IMG/VR virus record: IMGVR_UViG_3300036884_000016
Coordinates: 1 to 26,147 of that record
Length of the DNA stretch: 26,147 bases
Source: a virus
Direction: 5' to 3' (one strand)
This document shows, one piece after another, positions 1-7,608 of the stretch. Under the pieces are notes generated by a model. It had not been told where the DNA came from and ran no database searches. It saw only the letters and a program-made list of their open reading frames with translations. Numbering within the stretch: the stretch's first letter is position 1; each line of letters opens with the position of its first letter. The translations under genes were made by a program, and so were the position numbers.

Positions 1-89
1 CCGCTGGCGATGTTATTGAAATTAACTTTGACGGTGGTAGTTCCAACGTAACACCTGCTTGTTTTTCAATAACAATCGCTCGTACATAA
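1..89 (+). CDS. 3' end of an upstream phage head gene (partial)
   Basis: An open frame enters from the window edge with codons starting at base 3 and ends at TAA 87-89. The visible 28 residues finish in SITIART. The next gene starts 12 bases later, so both lie in one operon. Its position just before a small post-capsid protein suggests a capsid or capsid-decoration protein, but the fragment is too short to identify by sequence. Only the reading frame and the stop are certain. Confidence 0.5.
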   Translation, partial: AGDVIEINFDGGSSNVTPACFSITIART

Positions 90-101
90 GAAAGGTCTAT
101 T

Positions 102-428
102 ATGAAAATTAAAATGCTCACAACAAGCGCAGGACCAGACATCAATTCAAATTGGTGCGAAGGTGACGTTCGGGAAGTTTGTGTTGACGAAGCTCGTCAT
201 TGGTACAAACACGGTGTTTGCAAGCTGATAGAACCGTTCCCCGAAGACGCAGAAAAGATGCTTGGCATTGTGACTGAAAAAGCTGTAGTCAAGCCGCCTG
301 AGACTGCTGTAGCGCCTCCTGCTATGGTTAATAAGGGTAAGGTTATGCCGCCTGCCGAAGTTGCCGCTACAGGCAACACAGTCACTTCCGCTAAAGCCGC
401 AACCTGGGGCACACCGGAGGTCAAATGA
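102..428 (+). CDS. Small post-capsid protein, function unknown
   Basis: 108 residues. The first 50 or so residues form a compact domain (MKIKMLTTSAGPD at the start, then GDVREV, then an acidic-aromatic segment ending KLIEPF). The rest is a low-complexity tail rich in Ala, Pro, Val and Lys. Small proteins that start with a similar 'MKVKLLTS.AGP...GDV.EV' pattern are common directly after phage major capsid genes. I recognise the pattern but know no firm function. A purine-rich AAAGG lies before the ATG. The stop overlaps the next start (ATGA), indicating translational coupling. A role in head assembly or decoration is inferred from position only. Confidence 0.7.
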   Translation: MKIKMLTTSAGPDINSNWCEGDVREVCVDEARHWYKHGVCKLIEPFPEDAEKMLGIVTEKAVVKPPETAVAPPAMVNKGKVMPPAEVAATGNTVTSAKAATWGTPEVK

Positions 429-844
429 AATATCTGAATATATGTATAATTGCGTTGACTTTATCACTGTTTTCGGCTATGGCTATGGCAGACACAACGC
501 AGAGCCGCGATGGTGACGGCCAGAAGATTCAGGGTGCTGCGTTCGGTTATATCCAGTCCAAAAGTCTCGGCACAAAAGGAAACACTTGGGCTTGTTTTTC
601 GACTGCGACACGAGTGTCGTGGGAAGTCAAAGTTGCCGCTACTACGTTAACAGATAATGCAGTTCTTCCTTATCTTATTTCGTTTAACGGTACTACGGGA
701 GCCACCTACCCTTTGACTAAAGAATTTTTTCAATGGCAGAATGCTCCAATTTCTAAGTCTCCGACCGTAACGAAGATTTGCTTGAAGGGTTATTCTACAG
801 CGACAACGCCTGTAGCAAAAACAGCTTATGGGTTGTTTCAGTAA
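425..844 (+). CDS. Secreted small protein with Sec signal peptide
   Basis: 139 residues. The N-terminus is a textbook Sec signal peptide: MKYLN, then a hydrophobic core (IIALTLSLFSA), then AMAMA before DTT, giving a type I cleavage site near residue 22. The mature part of about 117 residues looks beta-rich. It has two cysteines (in ACFS and KICLKG) that could form a disulphide in the periplasm. The ATG overlaps the previous stop and GGAGG lies just upstream. A signal peptide is unusual in a virion-gene operon. It may be a periplasmic or surface protein that changes the infected cell, or a virion protein that keeps a signal-like helix. I do not recognise the family. Confidence 0.75.
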   Translation: MKYLNICIIALTLSLFSAMAMADTTQSRDGDGQKIQGAAFGYIQSKSLGTKGNTWACFSTATRVSWEVKVAATTLTDNAVLPYLISFNGTTGATYPLTKEFFQWQNAPISKSPTVTKICLKGYSTATTPVAKTAYGLFQ

Positions 845-874
845 TTTGTTTTGTTGTGAAGAACGTTAAGAAAC

Positions 875-897
875 AAAACGTCGCTTCTTGACGTTTT
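875..897 (+). terminator. Hairpin terminator after the secreted-protein gene
   Basis: An 8-bp perfect stem, AAAACGTC (875-882) with GACGTTTT (890-897), has a 7-base loop. The right arm runs into TTTTT and ends at 898. It lies in the 76-base gap between two plus-strand genes and looks like an intrinsic terminator, although part of the U-tract is inside the stem. Confidence 0.55.
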
Positions 898-920
898 TAA
901 TAACAAAATGAGGCGATTTA

Positions 921-2306
921 ATGGCCGCTAACTCCATACTAGATAATGCAGCGGATCTACCCGTAGTTACCACAGACTTTGCCGATCCCACTATGGATAA
1001 TCTCCAGAAGGTCGCGGCGAAGCTTGATGGATTCTCCTTACTATCGCTTGGTATCTGGTTCGGCACCCAAACACAGTATGACGCACTGACCTCAGATCAG
1101 AAGATATCCTACCAGCTTTGGACAGTCGGTTGTGGCAAGTGGTTTGAATTTCATATCATCCCTGATGCAGTGACAATAGGTTTATTTGGCGAGACATCAT
1201 TCAACGCTGCACCGAATTTTTCTGTTCCTGCGCTGGTGGGGGTAGAGGCTGGTATATGCGCGTTCCAAAGTGTAGTTTTTATAGCAACTCCGACATTCGT
1301 TGTCCCCACACTGACAGGTTTATGTAACGGACTATTTGATTCTCTATCGAGTAATTCCGCTCCAGTGTTCTCGATACAGAACTTGGTGGGAATACAGGAC
1401 GGTGTTGGTACGTTTGGCTCTGTCATAACATTGGCAAATCCCTCGTTTGTAGTTCCTGCACTGGCTGGAAACTTGGTCGGATTATTTGAGTCTGTATCTT
1501 TCGTGGCAAGTCCCACCTTATCTGTACCTACATTAGAAGGAAATTTAGCGGGATTATTTGAGACAGTTACAACGGCGGCAAGTCCTTCATTTGCAGTACC
1601 TACATTAATTGGGCAGGAAGCAGGGCTGTTTGGAACGGTTGTAACCTCAGTGAACTCAACATTTGTGGTGCCGACGCTGGTTGGTCATAGGCTCGGCGTG
1701 TTTGGTTCGGTAGTTACCGCTGTTACGTCAACATTTGTGGTGCCGACGCTGGTTGGTGTGTCCGCTGACCCTACAACCGGCACAGTAACGATAGCTAATT
1801 ATGAGGGTGTTACGGACGCCAACAGCCTAGTAACAATAACATCCCCGTCAGGTTATGGCACCTATCACATCGTCTGCAAAACCGCAAAAACTTGGCAAAT
1901 CACAATATACGGGGCGTGTGGCGGAGATTCCGGGGTTGGCGGATACCGTGAGGTGGGCGCTACACACAGCGTCGCAGTGGGTGAATCTTTCGATGTTGTT
2001 CTTGGTGATAACGGAGGTGACTTCTCTTATGACGGCGATTCAAACCCAATTGGCGGTTTAGGTGGGTTCGGCGATGCTACTGGATCACCCGATGCTAATG
2101 ACACCGGCGGCGGGGGCGGCGGAGCATCAACGGCACGTCACACGGGATATACACTAGGTGCTGCCGGTGGGCAGGGCGGCGGCACTACTTCAGGTGCCGG
2201 AGGGATACCGACTGTTGCAAGTAACAATGGAACGTCAACAAGCGGATTTAATGATGTCGGTAAATTATTTGCCGGTGAGGGTTACATGGTGCTGACAATA
2301 ACATGA
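921..2306 (+). CDS. Fibre or decoration protein with 24-residue repeats and Gly-rich tip
   Basis: 461 residues. Residues 1-80 form an N-terminal domain with a tail-fibre-like segment (TQTQYDALTSDQKISYQLW). Residues about 87-280 hold eight units of a 24-26-residue repeat with the core VVPTLVG or SVPTLEG preceded by GLF. The key Pro falls at residues 103, 129, 179, 203, 227, 251 and 275, with Gln at 153. From residue about 285 a beta domain leads into a very glycine-rich segment (335-450), as in phage adhesin tips. Codon use is richer in G+C than in flanking genes. GAGG precedes the ATG. The next gene overlaps by four bases and carries the same repeat, so the two products may form one structure. 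Head fibre, neck whisker and tail fibre all remain possible. Confidence 0.75.
   Translation: MAANSILDNAADLPVVTTDFADPTMDNLQKVAAKLDGFSLLSLGIWFGTQTQYDALTSDQKISYQLWTVGCGKWFEFHIIPDAVTIGLFGETSFNAAPNFSVPALVGVEAGICAFQSVVFIATPTFVVPTLTGLCNGLFDSLSSNSAPVFSIQNLVGIQDGVGTFGSVITLANPSFVVPALAGNLVGLFESVSFVASPTLSVPTLEGNLAGLFETVTTAASPSFAVPTLIGQEAGLFGTVVTSVNSTFVVPTLVGHRLGVFGSVVTAVTSTFVVPTLVGVSADPTTGTVTIANYEGVTDANSLVTITSPSGYGTYHIVCKTAKTWQITIYGACGGDSGVGGYREVGATHSVAVGESFDVVLGDNGGDFSYDGDSNPIGGLGGFGDATGSPDANDTGGGGGGASTARHTGYTLGAAGGQGGGTTSGAGGIPTVASNNGTSTSGFNDVGKLFAGEGYMVLTIT
1179..1760 (+). repeat. Eight tandem 72-78-bp coding repeats
   Basis: The repeats encode the GLF...VP.L.G units of the fibre-like protein. Most units have diverged in DNA sequence. 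The last two share 30 identical bases at 1656-1685 and 1728-1757, exactly 72 bases apart, which points to a recent duplication or gene conversion at the 3' end of the array. Confidence 0.85.
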
Positions 2307-3817
2307 CAGTCCTAATTAACGCACCAAATAGAATAGAGTCTATCGGTGTACCGGGAATAACGCACACCGACACCACCTCATGCCACGACTCAGTTGTTGA
2401 TTTTCTCGTTGAGCATGGCATGGCGAACTGGCATGGCTACCGTTATTGGGAAGTAATGAGCAGTTATAGCTACGAGGATGGAACAGGTATACCAGAGGAT
2501 CAATACCTTTCGTGTAGCAACGATAAAATAACTTGGGTTCATGCTCCGATATTCAAACTTACGACAGGTTTCCCGGCAGTCAATACGTTATTCTGGACCG
2601 GCACAATAACATTAGGTTCTCACGAAATATTTGATGGCTCATCTTTGCCCGGTGCTGAATCGGGGATGATTGCTGAGCTTGTCGGAGAGATGGCTTACGG
2701 CGATGTTGGAACGATAGATTTTGAAGCAAGCAGTGCTGGGTGGACTGGCACAGCCAACCTTTACACAAGGACTCCGGGCCAGAATTTCTCCGATTCCAGC
2801 ATGGTTTATGACCCCGACCGTGACGCTTTGCTGCTGCATTACAATAGGGAAGGCACTGATCCGGCCACCGTTCAGGTTATTTTAAGTTTTTCAGGAAGTA
2901 CTTTTGTAAAAGGCGCAGAAGTCGGCCTTACTTTTGGTGGAGTGACCGAAGGTAATATAATGGCACCCGCGTTCATACGGCTCTCTGCAACCGATTACAG
3001 GATGTATGCCATTTCCGCTCTTACCGGCAATTCTTTCGTGTATGCGATCAGCAGCAACGGTTTGGATTTTTCAACTCCAGTCGATATTGGCGATCCGCTT
3101 TCAGCAAAATACGGTCAGCGTCCGTGGCACCAACACGCTAAAAAAAGTACAGTAATTGCTAACCAGATTGATTTTGTAGTCAGCGGGAAAACTGATGGTC
3201 ATAACATGGATTATATGTACTTGTACTATGCACATGCTTGGCTTGACAACCCAACCAACATTGTAGCACCCCTAGCGCAAGCCCTGCTTGGCCCGACAGG
3301 TGTTGGCAACGCCGCGACCCATCATTGGGATTCTGAAGGGATCTATGTAGCAGATCTAGTAATGGAGGCCGACGGCTCTAATTATAAAATGAACTGCTGG
3401 TACACCGGAACAAGCTACGGTCTGCCCTACTCCTCTGCGTGGGGAGCTAGGCATGCGAATTGTGGAAGCACTGGCTTTACATCGGGAGTTATTGGGACTA
3501 TTGCGGAGTTGACTCTGGCGGTTGGTTTTAGACAGGTTGTAACCAATGCAGCACCCTCAATGGTTGTTCCGTCTCTCACAGGTATTAGACAGGGATGCTT
3601 TGGGCAACTGGTGAGTAACGCCACGCCAACCATGTCTATCCCGGCACTTGCAGGCATTGAACAAGGATATTTTGAGCAGGTTATAACGCGGCCAGAACCT
3701 ATCTACTGTATCCCTGTATTGATAGGTGTACTCAACAACACCCTGATAAGGGCACCAAACGGGCCAGTAAAAATTCTCGATTCAGCCGGAAACAACATAA
3801 CCATCATATACGCATAA
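2303..3817 (+). CDS. Beta-propeller-like virion protein with shared 24-residue repeats
   Basis: 504 residues. Residues about 28-400 look like a glycosidase-type beta-propeller of the kind seen in phage fibre proteins. HDSVVDF is followed by a W.GYRYWEVM segment and then SNDKITW (the usual form is GYKYW...SNDG..W), and further Trp/Asp-rich blade-like segments follow (HQHAKKST, DYMYLYY, NCWYTG). Residues about 408-476 are three units of the same 24-residue repeat found in the previous protein (VVPSLTG, SIPALAG, CIPVLIG, spaced exactly 24). A short tail with two beta strands ends the protein. The start overlaps the previous stop (ATGA). The propeller could bind or cut a glycan, but I cannot assign catalytic residues. 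Likely a virion fibre or decoration subunit. Confidence 0.7.
   Translation: MTVLINAPNRIESIGVPGITHTDTTSCHDSVVDFLVEHGMANWHGYRYWEVMSSYSYEDGTGIPEDQYLSCSNDKITWVHAPIFKLTTGFPAVNTLFWTGTITLGSHEIFDGSSLPGAESGMIAELVGEMAYGDVGTIDFEASSAGWTGTANLYTRTPGQNFSDSSMVYDPDRDALLLHYNREGTDPATVQVILSFSGSTFVKGAEVGLTFGGVTEGNIMAPAFIRLSATDYRMYAISALTGNSFVYAISSNGLDFSTPVDIGDPLSAKYGQRPWHQHAKKSTVIANQIDFVVSGKTDGHNMDYMYLYYAHAWLDNPTNIVAPLAQALLGPTGVGNAATHHWDSEGIYVADLVMEADGSNYKMNCWYTGTSYGLPYSSAWGARHANCGSTGFTSGVIGTIAELTLAVGFRQVVTNAAPSMVVPSLTGIRQGCFGQLVSNATPTMSIPALAGIEQGYFEQVITRPEPIYCIPVLIGVLNNTLIRAPNGPVKILDSAGNNITIIYA
3524..3730 (+). repeat. Three 72-bp coding repeats, same family as 1179-1760
   Basis: Three units at the 3' end of the propeller gene encode F..VV.NA.P...VP.L.G with exact 24-residue spacing. 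The consensus matches the array in the gene before it, so the repeat was copied between neighbouring genes or both derive from one ancestor. Confidence 0.85.
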
Positions 3818-3829
3818 AGGAGTTACACA

Positions 3830-4246
3830 ATGGCAGATCAGACGAACGGACTTGGATTCAGGAAACTCGAAGCAACCACAATGGCGGCAATGTATTATTT
3901 TGCCACTCTTCACGGATCGGGAGGAAGCGCACTGGTTGCGTCCACTCTCGACGTATATGCAGCATCAGGCCTTGGTGAACTTACCACCGCAAACGGTTAC
4001 ACTGTCGGTGGTGCGGCACTTGGTCAGGGGACGGTAAATGCTAATACCAATGTTGACACCGCCGATGCTGTGTGGACAGCAGCCACAGCACCTCTGGTGG
4101 CCTCGTATTGTGCTCTATGGTGCAACACCACCAACACCATCACCGGAGCGAAGTTCATCCAGTGCAATGATCAATCGGCTACACCACAGACCGCTTCAGT
4201 TGGGCAAACAATGACATGGCCTCTGGTTAACCCGATTCAGTATTAA
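3830..4246 (+). CDS. Putative small virion structural protein
   Basis: 138 residues, with AAAGGAG at good distance from the ATG. The middle carries a pattern I recognise from many phage structural genes: GYTVGGAAL, a VN.NTNVDTADAVWTAAT block, then SYCALW. These proteins are usually found in fibre or decoration clusters near the capsid and have no proven role. No signal peptide or membrane segment is present. It is followed by a GC-rich hairpin, as expected after a well expressed gene. A decoration or fibre-accessory protein is the best inference. Confidence 0.6.
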   Translation: MADQTNGLGFRKLEATTMAAMYYFATLHGSGGSALVASTLDVYAASGLGELTTANGYTVGGAALGQGTVNANTNVDTADAVWTAATAPLVASYCALWCNTTNTITGAKFIQCNDQSATPQTASVGQTMTWPLVNPIQY

Positions 4247-4253
4247 GTTTGAC

Positions 4254-4276
4254 GGGGCGAGGTAAAATCTCGCCCT
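4254..4276 (+). terminator. GC-rich intergenic hairpin
   Basis: GGGCGAG (4255-4261) pairs perfectly with CTCGCCC (4269-4275) around the loop GTAAAAT, and a G-T pair extends it to 4254/4276. No U-tract follows, so it may be a weak terminator or a 3' mRNA stabiliser rather than a strong stop. Confidence 0.5.
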
Positions 4277-4307
4277 AGTTCAGCAATCATTTAAAACGAG
4301 GCCAACT

Positions 4308-4814
4308 ATGAACGGATATGCGGGAGAAGAAATTGAATACACTGTAACTTTCCCTGCTAGTAAAGCAGGACTATCCACAGTTGGCTTCGTTTTTAAGTCC
4401 AGTGGGGTCGCCATCGGCAGTAGATCAATTGTTGGAGTATTTGAAAACGGCTATGGAAGTTACGGAGTTAAGCATACGCACTCAGCTCCATTCTCAGGAA
4501 TCATTGAATGGGATACTGGAGATAGTGATGTTAAGAGAGCAAGGGAAGACGTGAACGTAACTTCGCCTTTAGGTTTGGCATCTGGCTCCGGTTCAATACC
4601 TGTAACAATTTCTGTGCTTTCCGACGAAAAACCTCTTGACAATGTATCTATATATGTTACAACCGATATATATGGATTAAATGTAGTCGCCGGAACGCTT
4701 TACACTGACAGTTTTGGTAACGCAACAATGCAGCTGGACCCTGGTGTTTACTACGTTTGGAAGCAATTAGCTGGAATTAATTTTACAAATCCTGAACAGA
4801 TTACGGTGGCTTAA
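4308..4814 (+). CDS. Two-domain Ig-like/beta-sandwich phage protein
   Basis: 168 residues. Residues 1-80 look like an all-beta domain (EIEYTVTFPA, GFVFKSSG, GSYGVKHTHS, GIIEWDTGD). Residues about 98-168 resemble a carboxypeptidase-regulatory or prealbumin-like Ig fold: PLDNVSIYVTTD, then GTLYTDSFGNATMQLDPGVYYVW. This is a common surface-domain pattern in phages. It sits directly before the connector gene and its stop overlaps that start (TAATG). Probably a virion surface or accessory protein; the exact role is unknown. Confidence 0.6.
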   Translation: MNGYAGEEIEYTVTFPASKAGLSTVGFVFKSSGVAIGSRSIVGVFENGYGSYGVKHTHSAPFSGIIEWDTGDSDVKRAREDVNVTSPLGLASGSGSIPVTISVLSDEKPLDNVSIYVTTDIYGLNVVAGTLYTDSFGNATMQLDPGVYYVWKQLAGINFTNPEQITVA

Positions 4815-5419
4815 TGAGCAATTTTGTTCAAACAGGAACAGTTGCAAGTCCTTTAATATCTGAGCCGATAACGCTCAACGATGTTGAAGGTCAATGCCGT
4901 ATTGTTGATTTATCTGCCGAAGCTAATACAATTGAGTTGATGATTTCTGCGGTGCGAGAACGAGCTGAACAGATCACGCGAAGGGCTTTAATTCGTAAAA
5001 CTGAAGTATTGACGCTTGATGCTTTTCCTTCAGGTAGAAACTTCTTAAACCTTCCCAAACCTCCTTTAAAAACTGTAGTTTCGATTAAATATATCGACGC
5101 TAATTGTGTTGAGCAAACTCTTGATGCAAACGGTTATCGCGTTATAACAACTAGCGAACCTGGATATGTTTTACCTTTGTACGGCTTGAATTGGCCGACA
5201 ACTCAAAATGATTCAGATGTAATTACAGTTGTCTATACTTGTGGGTATCTTTCCGATGAAGTGCCTAAAGCTATTAAGCAGTGGTCACTTTTGCAAGTCG
5301 CAAACTTATATGAAAACAGAGAATCCCAAGGCGTAGCAATGGGACGTAGTACGGTATTTAACTTGGACGCTACTTTGTGTGATGGTTTGATTGAGTCTTA
5401 TAGACTTATGCGACTTTAA
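4814..5419 (+). CDS. Head-tail connector protein (gp6/phiE125 gp8-like)
   Basis: 201 residues. The order of features fits the phage connector family: an N-terminal helical part with a SEPITLNDVEGQCRI start and a helix ending in AEQITRRALIRKT, a central beta segment (LDAFPSGRNFLNLPKPPLKTV and SIKYIDANCVEQTL), and VITVVYTCGY followed by a helical C-terminus (PKAIKQWSLLQVANLYENRE). The usual job is a ring under the portal that extends the DNA channel and receives the head-closure protein. The next gene, reached through a TAATG overlap, is that closure protein, which supports the call. Confidence 0.85.
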   Translation: MSNFVQTGTVASPLISEPITLNDVEGQCRIVDLSAEANTIELMISAVRERAEQITRRALIRKTEVLTLDAFPSGRNFLNLPKPPLKTVVSIKYIDANCVEQTLDANGYRVITTSEPGYVLPLYGLNWPTTQNDSDVITVVYTCGYLSDEVPKAIKQWSLLQVANLYENRESQGVAMGRSTVFNLDATLCDGLIESYRLMRL

Positions 5420-5745
5420 TGCGAAGCGGTACACTTCGTCATAAAGTTAGAATCGAAGTTCCTGTTAAAGTAAAACAGGCAAACAGTTCTGAAAAGATTA
5501 CTTGGGAACTTTACCGCGAAGTTTGGGCAAACGTTGAAACACTTAAAGGTTTTGAACGTCAAGTTGTAACAACTTCATGGCCTGCCGCCGATGTTAAAAT
5601 AACAATTCGTTACGTTGCCGGTTTGTTGCCCACAATGAGAGTAGTTTACAACGGACGGTCTTATTCAATACTTGGGATTAACGATATTGAGGAACAGCAC
5701 AGAAATGTAGAACTTACAACTCAAACTGGTGTGAACGCGATATGA
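5419..5745 (+). CDS. Head closure / head-tail joining protein
   Basis: 108 residues, the normal size for the SPP1 gp16-like (Phage_H_T_join) family. The family pattern is clear: RSGTLRHKVRIEVPV at the start, WELYREVWANVETLKGFE in the middle, then TIRYVAGL, RVVYNGRSYSILGINDIEEQ and a final beta strand RNVELTTQ. It plugs the connector after DNA packaging and provides the tail attachment surface. It overlaps both neighbours. Confidence 0.88.
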   Translation: MRSGTLRHKVRIEVPVKVKQANSSEKITWELYREVWANVETLKGFERQVVTTSWPAADVKITIRYVAGLLPTMRVVYNGRSYSILGINDIEEQHRNVELTTQTGVNAI

Positions 5746-6095
5746 ATCTTGAACAAACGCTTGAAATTGAACGCGCTAAAATTCCTGCTGGAACTCAGCG
5801 TTCAGGTCATTGGCCTACGGTTCGCGCTGTGTTTCTGAAAGATTATTCAACATGCGCCGTTTGTGGTGGAACTGAAAAATTAGAAGTTCACCACATTCAT
5901 CCGTTTCATTTACATCCTGAACGCGAACTTGATCCTGAAAATTTTATCACTCTTTGCGAAGCTAATAAGGATGGGTTTGACTGTCATCTCGGCTATGGGC
6001 ATCTTGGCAACTTCAAAAGTTGGAATGTTGACGTAGCAAAGGACGCTGCTTATTGGAATGACAAAATTAAAAATCGACCCTTGGCTGAAGTATGA
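5742..6095 (+). CDS. HNH endonuclease
   Basis: 117 residues. A zinc-ribbon type HNH domain is visible: CAVC (Cys38, Cys41), LEVHHIHPFH (His50, His51), NFITLC (Asn67, Cys72) and DCHLGYGHLGN (Cys81, His82, His87). A GNFKSWN segment follows, as in a known group of phage HNH proteins. HNH proteins near terminase genes help packaging-linked cleavage, but this one lies between head closure and tail terminator, so a homing-type or accessory nuclease is also possible. It overlaps both neighbours by four bases (ATGA), so it is fully integrated in the operon. The key HNH residues look intact. Confidence 0.85.
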   Translation: MNLEQTLEIERAKIPAGTQRSGHWPTVRAVFLKDYSTCAVCGGTEKLEVHHIHPFHLHPERELDPENFITLCEANKDGFDCHLGYGHLGNFKSWNVDVAKDAAYWNDKIKNRPLAEV

Positions 6096-6511
6096 TACCT
6101 CTCGAAGAACAATTAACAACGATTTTAACGCCGATTTGCGGCGATGAATTATATCCAATAGGACATCCCGACCCTGACGGTGAATATGCGAGTGTAGCAA
6201 CAAGCTTCACAATTTTTACAGTAGTTGGCGGTCAGTCTTATAACAATCTTGAAGGCGATGCGGGTATTTCCAGAGTACGTTTACAGATTTCAATTTATGC
6301 AATGGACTATACTGAGTTTAAAGTATTGCAACGCGCGATTAATGCGGCAATGCAAGCTGCCAATTTGTTAGCTACAAACTCAGGTGCTACTTATTACGAT
6401 GTAGTTGGTGCTATAAAGAATGTTTCAACTACAGTGCCGACTGAAGGTAAAGAGCCAGACACAAAACGTTTTTATGCGCATATGGATTATTACGTATGGA
6501 CGAATGAATAG
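6092..6511 (+). CDS. Tail terminator / tail completion protein (DUF3168-like)
   Basis: 139 residues. N-terminal helix (PLEEQLTTILTPI), a PDPDGEYASVATSFTIFT segment, and the diagnostic strand-helix ISRVRLQISIYAMDYTEFKVLQRAI match the DUF3168/gp17-like family that caps the head-proximal end of the tail tube. The last strand (KRFYAHMDYYVW) also fits. It starts inside the stop of the HNH gene (ATGA). Confidence 0.8.
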   Translation: MIPLEEQLTTILTPICGDELYPIGHPDPDGEYASVATSFTIFTVVGGQSYNNLEGDAGISRVRLQISIYAMDYTEFKVLQRAINAAMQAANLLATNSGATYYDVVGAIKNVSTTVPTEGKEPDTKRFYAHMDYYVWTNE

Positions 6512-6519
6512 GAGGGTAA

Positions 6520-6873
6520 ATGTCAACTGAAGAACTTGACGCAAGTTTGGAAATATTACTAGGCACCCTTCCCGAAGAACATGAAGGCCCGATGCGTAGA
6601 AAACATGCGTTGACGAAGTATGACGCTGAATTGATAGCTAACATGATTAAAGTTGCTGTTGCAAATCAAGGTTGTTCAATCGGTTTGACTTCAGGCCAAA
6701 TGGAAGCAATAAAAGAAATTACGCCAAATACCTTTAGGGAAATAAAAGGTATTGTTAAAGAACGTCGCAGAGTTTTAAACGCAATTGGGCTTATGACACT
6801 TGCTGTTTTAGGTTGGCTTGGTAAATGGATATTTGAAAAGATAGATTGGAGTGTCTTGTTTCATCATAAGTAG
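6520..6873 (+). CDS. Small C-terminally membrane-anchored protein, unknown
   Basis: 117 residues. The first 85 residues are soluble and mostly helical with acidic and basic stretches (EELDASLEILLGTLPEEHEG, KYDAELIANMIKVAVANQ). A basic stretch (KERRRVL) precedes one hydrophobic segment (NAIGLMTLAVLGWLGKWIF, about 87-105) and a short tail. GGAGGG lies three bases before the ATG. It sits between tail terminator and tail tube, where no conserved gene is expected. It could be a holin-like or membrane-docking factor, but one membrane segment and no lysis neighbours make this a guess. Confidence 0.65.
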   Translation: MSTEELDASLEILLGTLPEEHEGPMRRKHALTKYDAELIANMIKVAVANQGCSIGLTSGQMEAIKEITPNTFREIKGIVKERRRVLNAIGLMTLAVLGWLGKWIFEKIDWSVLFHHK

Positions 6874-6902
6874 CTGTAAATAACAAACAAAAGGAGTCAA
6901 CT

Positions 6903-7550
6903 ATGGCATCGGGAGCGATTAGCGCACAGGGAAGTAAGATTTATCAGGGTACAGGAAGCGGCGGTGCTATCACCATCACCGCAATCACCAAAGCAAAAGA
7001 AGCAAAAGTTACCGGAACACATTCACTCGCTAAGGGTGATAGAGTTACGTTTGCCTCAATTGTGGGCATGGTTGAGATGAACGGTCTTGTTGGAACCGTC
7101 ACGAAGGTTTATACAACCACAGCGTTTACGGTTGACATTGACTCCGACGATTTCACAGCATGGTCAAGCGCAGGCACAGCAACGCCGGTAACTTGGACTC
7201 AGCTCAAGGAACTTGATACGTTCGACCCTTCAGGTGCTTCAGTTTCGGAATTGGACAAAACCAACCTTGACAGTACCGCTAAAGAGTATTCGGCTGGTAT
7301 TGTTGACAACGGCACAATTTCTTGCGGCATGAAGTATGTTGCATCTGACCCAGGTCTGATTGCCGCGAAGGTTGCTTTCGTCGCAGGTGCTACCAAACAG
7401 TACAAACTCGTCGTTCCCAATGGCGACATTTACTCGTTTCAGGGCTTCTACAAAGAAGTTCCTACCATGCCTTCAGGTGGCGTTGATAAGCTGCTTGCAG
7501 GTAAGCTGTCCATTCGTATTGACGGCGCTGTAACTCTTACACCGGCTTAA
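6903..7550 (+). CDS. Major tail tube protein
   Basis: 215 residues. The start (ASGAISAQGSKIYQGTG) and the C-terminal half (LKELDTFDPSGASVSELDKTNLDS, then GIVDNGTISCG, YKLVVPNGDIYSFQGFYKEV) match lambda gpV-like tail tube proteins. Residues about 30-98 are an inserted beta module with THSLAKGDRVTF, VGMVEMNGL and a TAFTVDIDSDDFTAWSSAGT segment, close to the E1-FCCH-like domain seen in several phage structural proteins. AAAGGAG lies at the right distance from the ATG. A stable hairpin follows the gene, and the chaperone genes come next in the classical order. Confidence 0.85.
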   Translation: MASGAISAQGSKIYQGTGSGGAITITAITKAKEAKVTGTHSLAKGDRVTFASIVGMVEMNGLVGTVTKVYTTTAFTVDIDSDDFTAWSSAGTATPVTWTQLKELDTFDPSGASVSELDKTNLDSTAKEYSAGIVDNGTISCGMKYVASDPGLIAAKVAFVAGATKQYKLVVPNGDIYSFQGFYKEVPTMPSGGVDKLLAGKLSIRIDGAVTLTPA

Positions 7551-7561
7551 TTAATTCCTAA

Positions 7562-7579
7562 AGCGCCCTTCGGGGCGCT
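7562..7579 (+). terminator. UUCG-tetraloop hairpin after the tail tube gene
   Basis: AGCGCCC (7562-7568) pairs with GGGCGCT (7573-7579) around TTCG, the very stable C(UUCG)G tetraloop. No U-tract follows, so partial termination or protection of the upstream abundant mRNA is likelier than full termination. Confidence 0.6.
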
Positions 7580-7608
7580 ACACTAAACGTCAGAAAGGCG
7601 AAAGCAAA

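Noticed and set aside
147-467. 106-residue minus-strand open frame
   Set aside because: It lies opposite two coupled plus-strand genes, has no ribosome site and has a composition like an antisense frame.
1151-1516. 121-residue minus-strand open frame across the repeat array
   Set aside because: The plus-strand protein repeats are conserved at the residue level; the antisense frame is open only because the repeat codons are regular.
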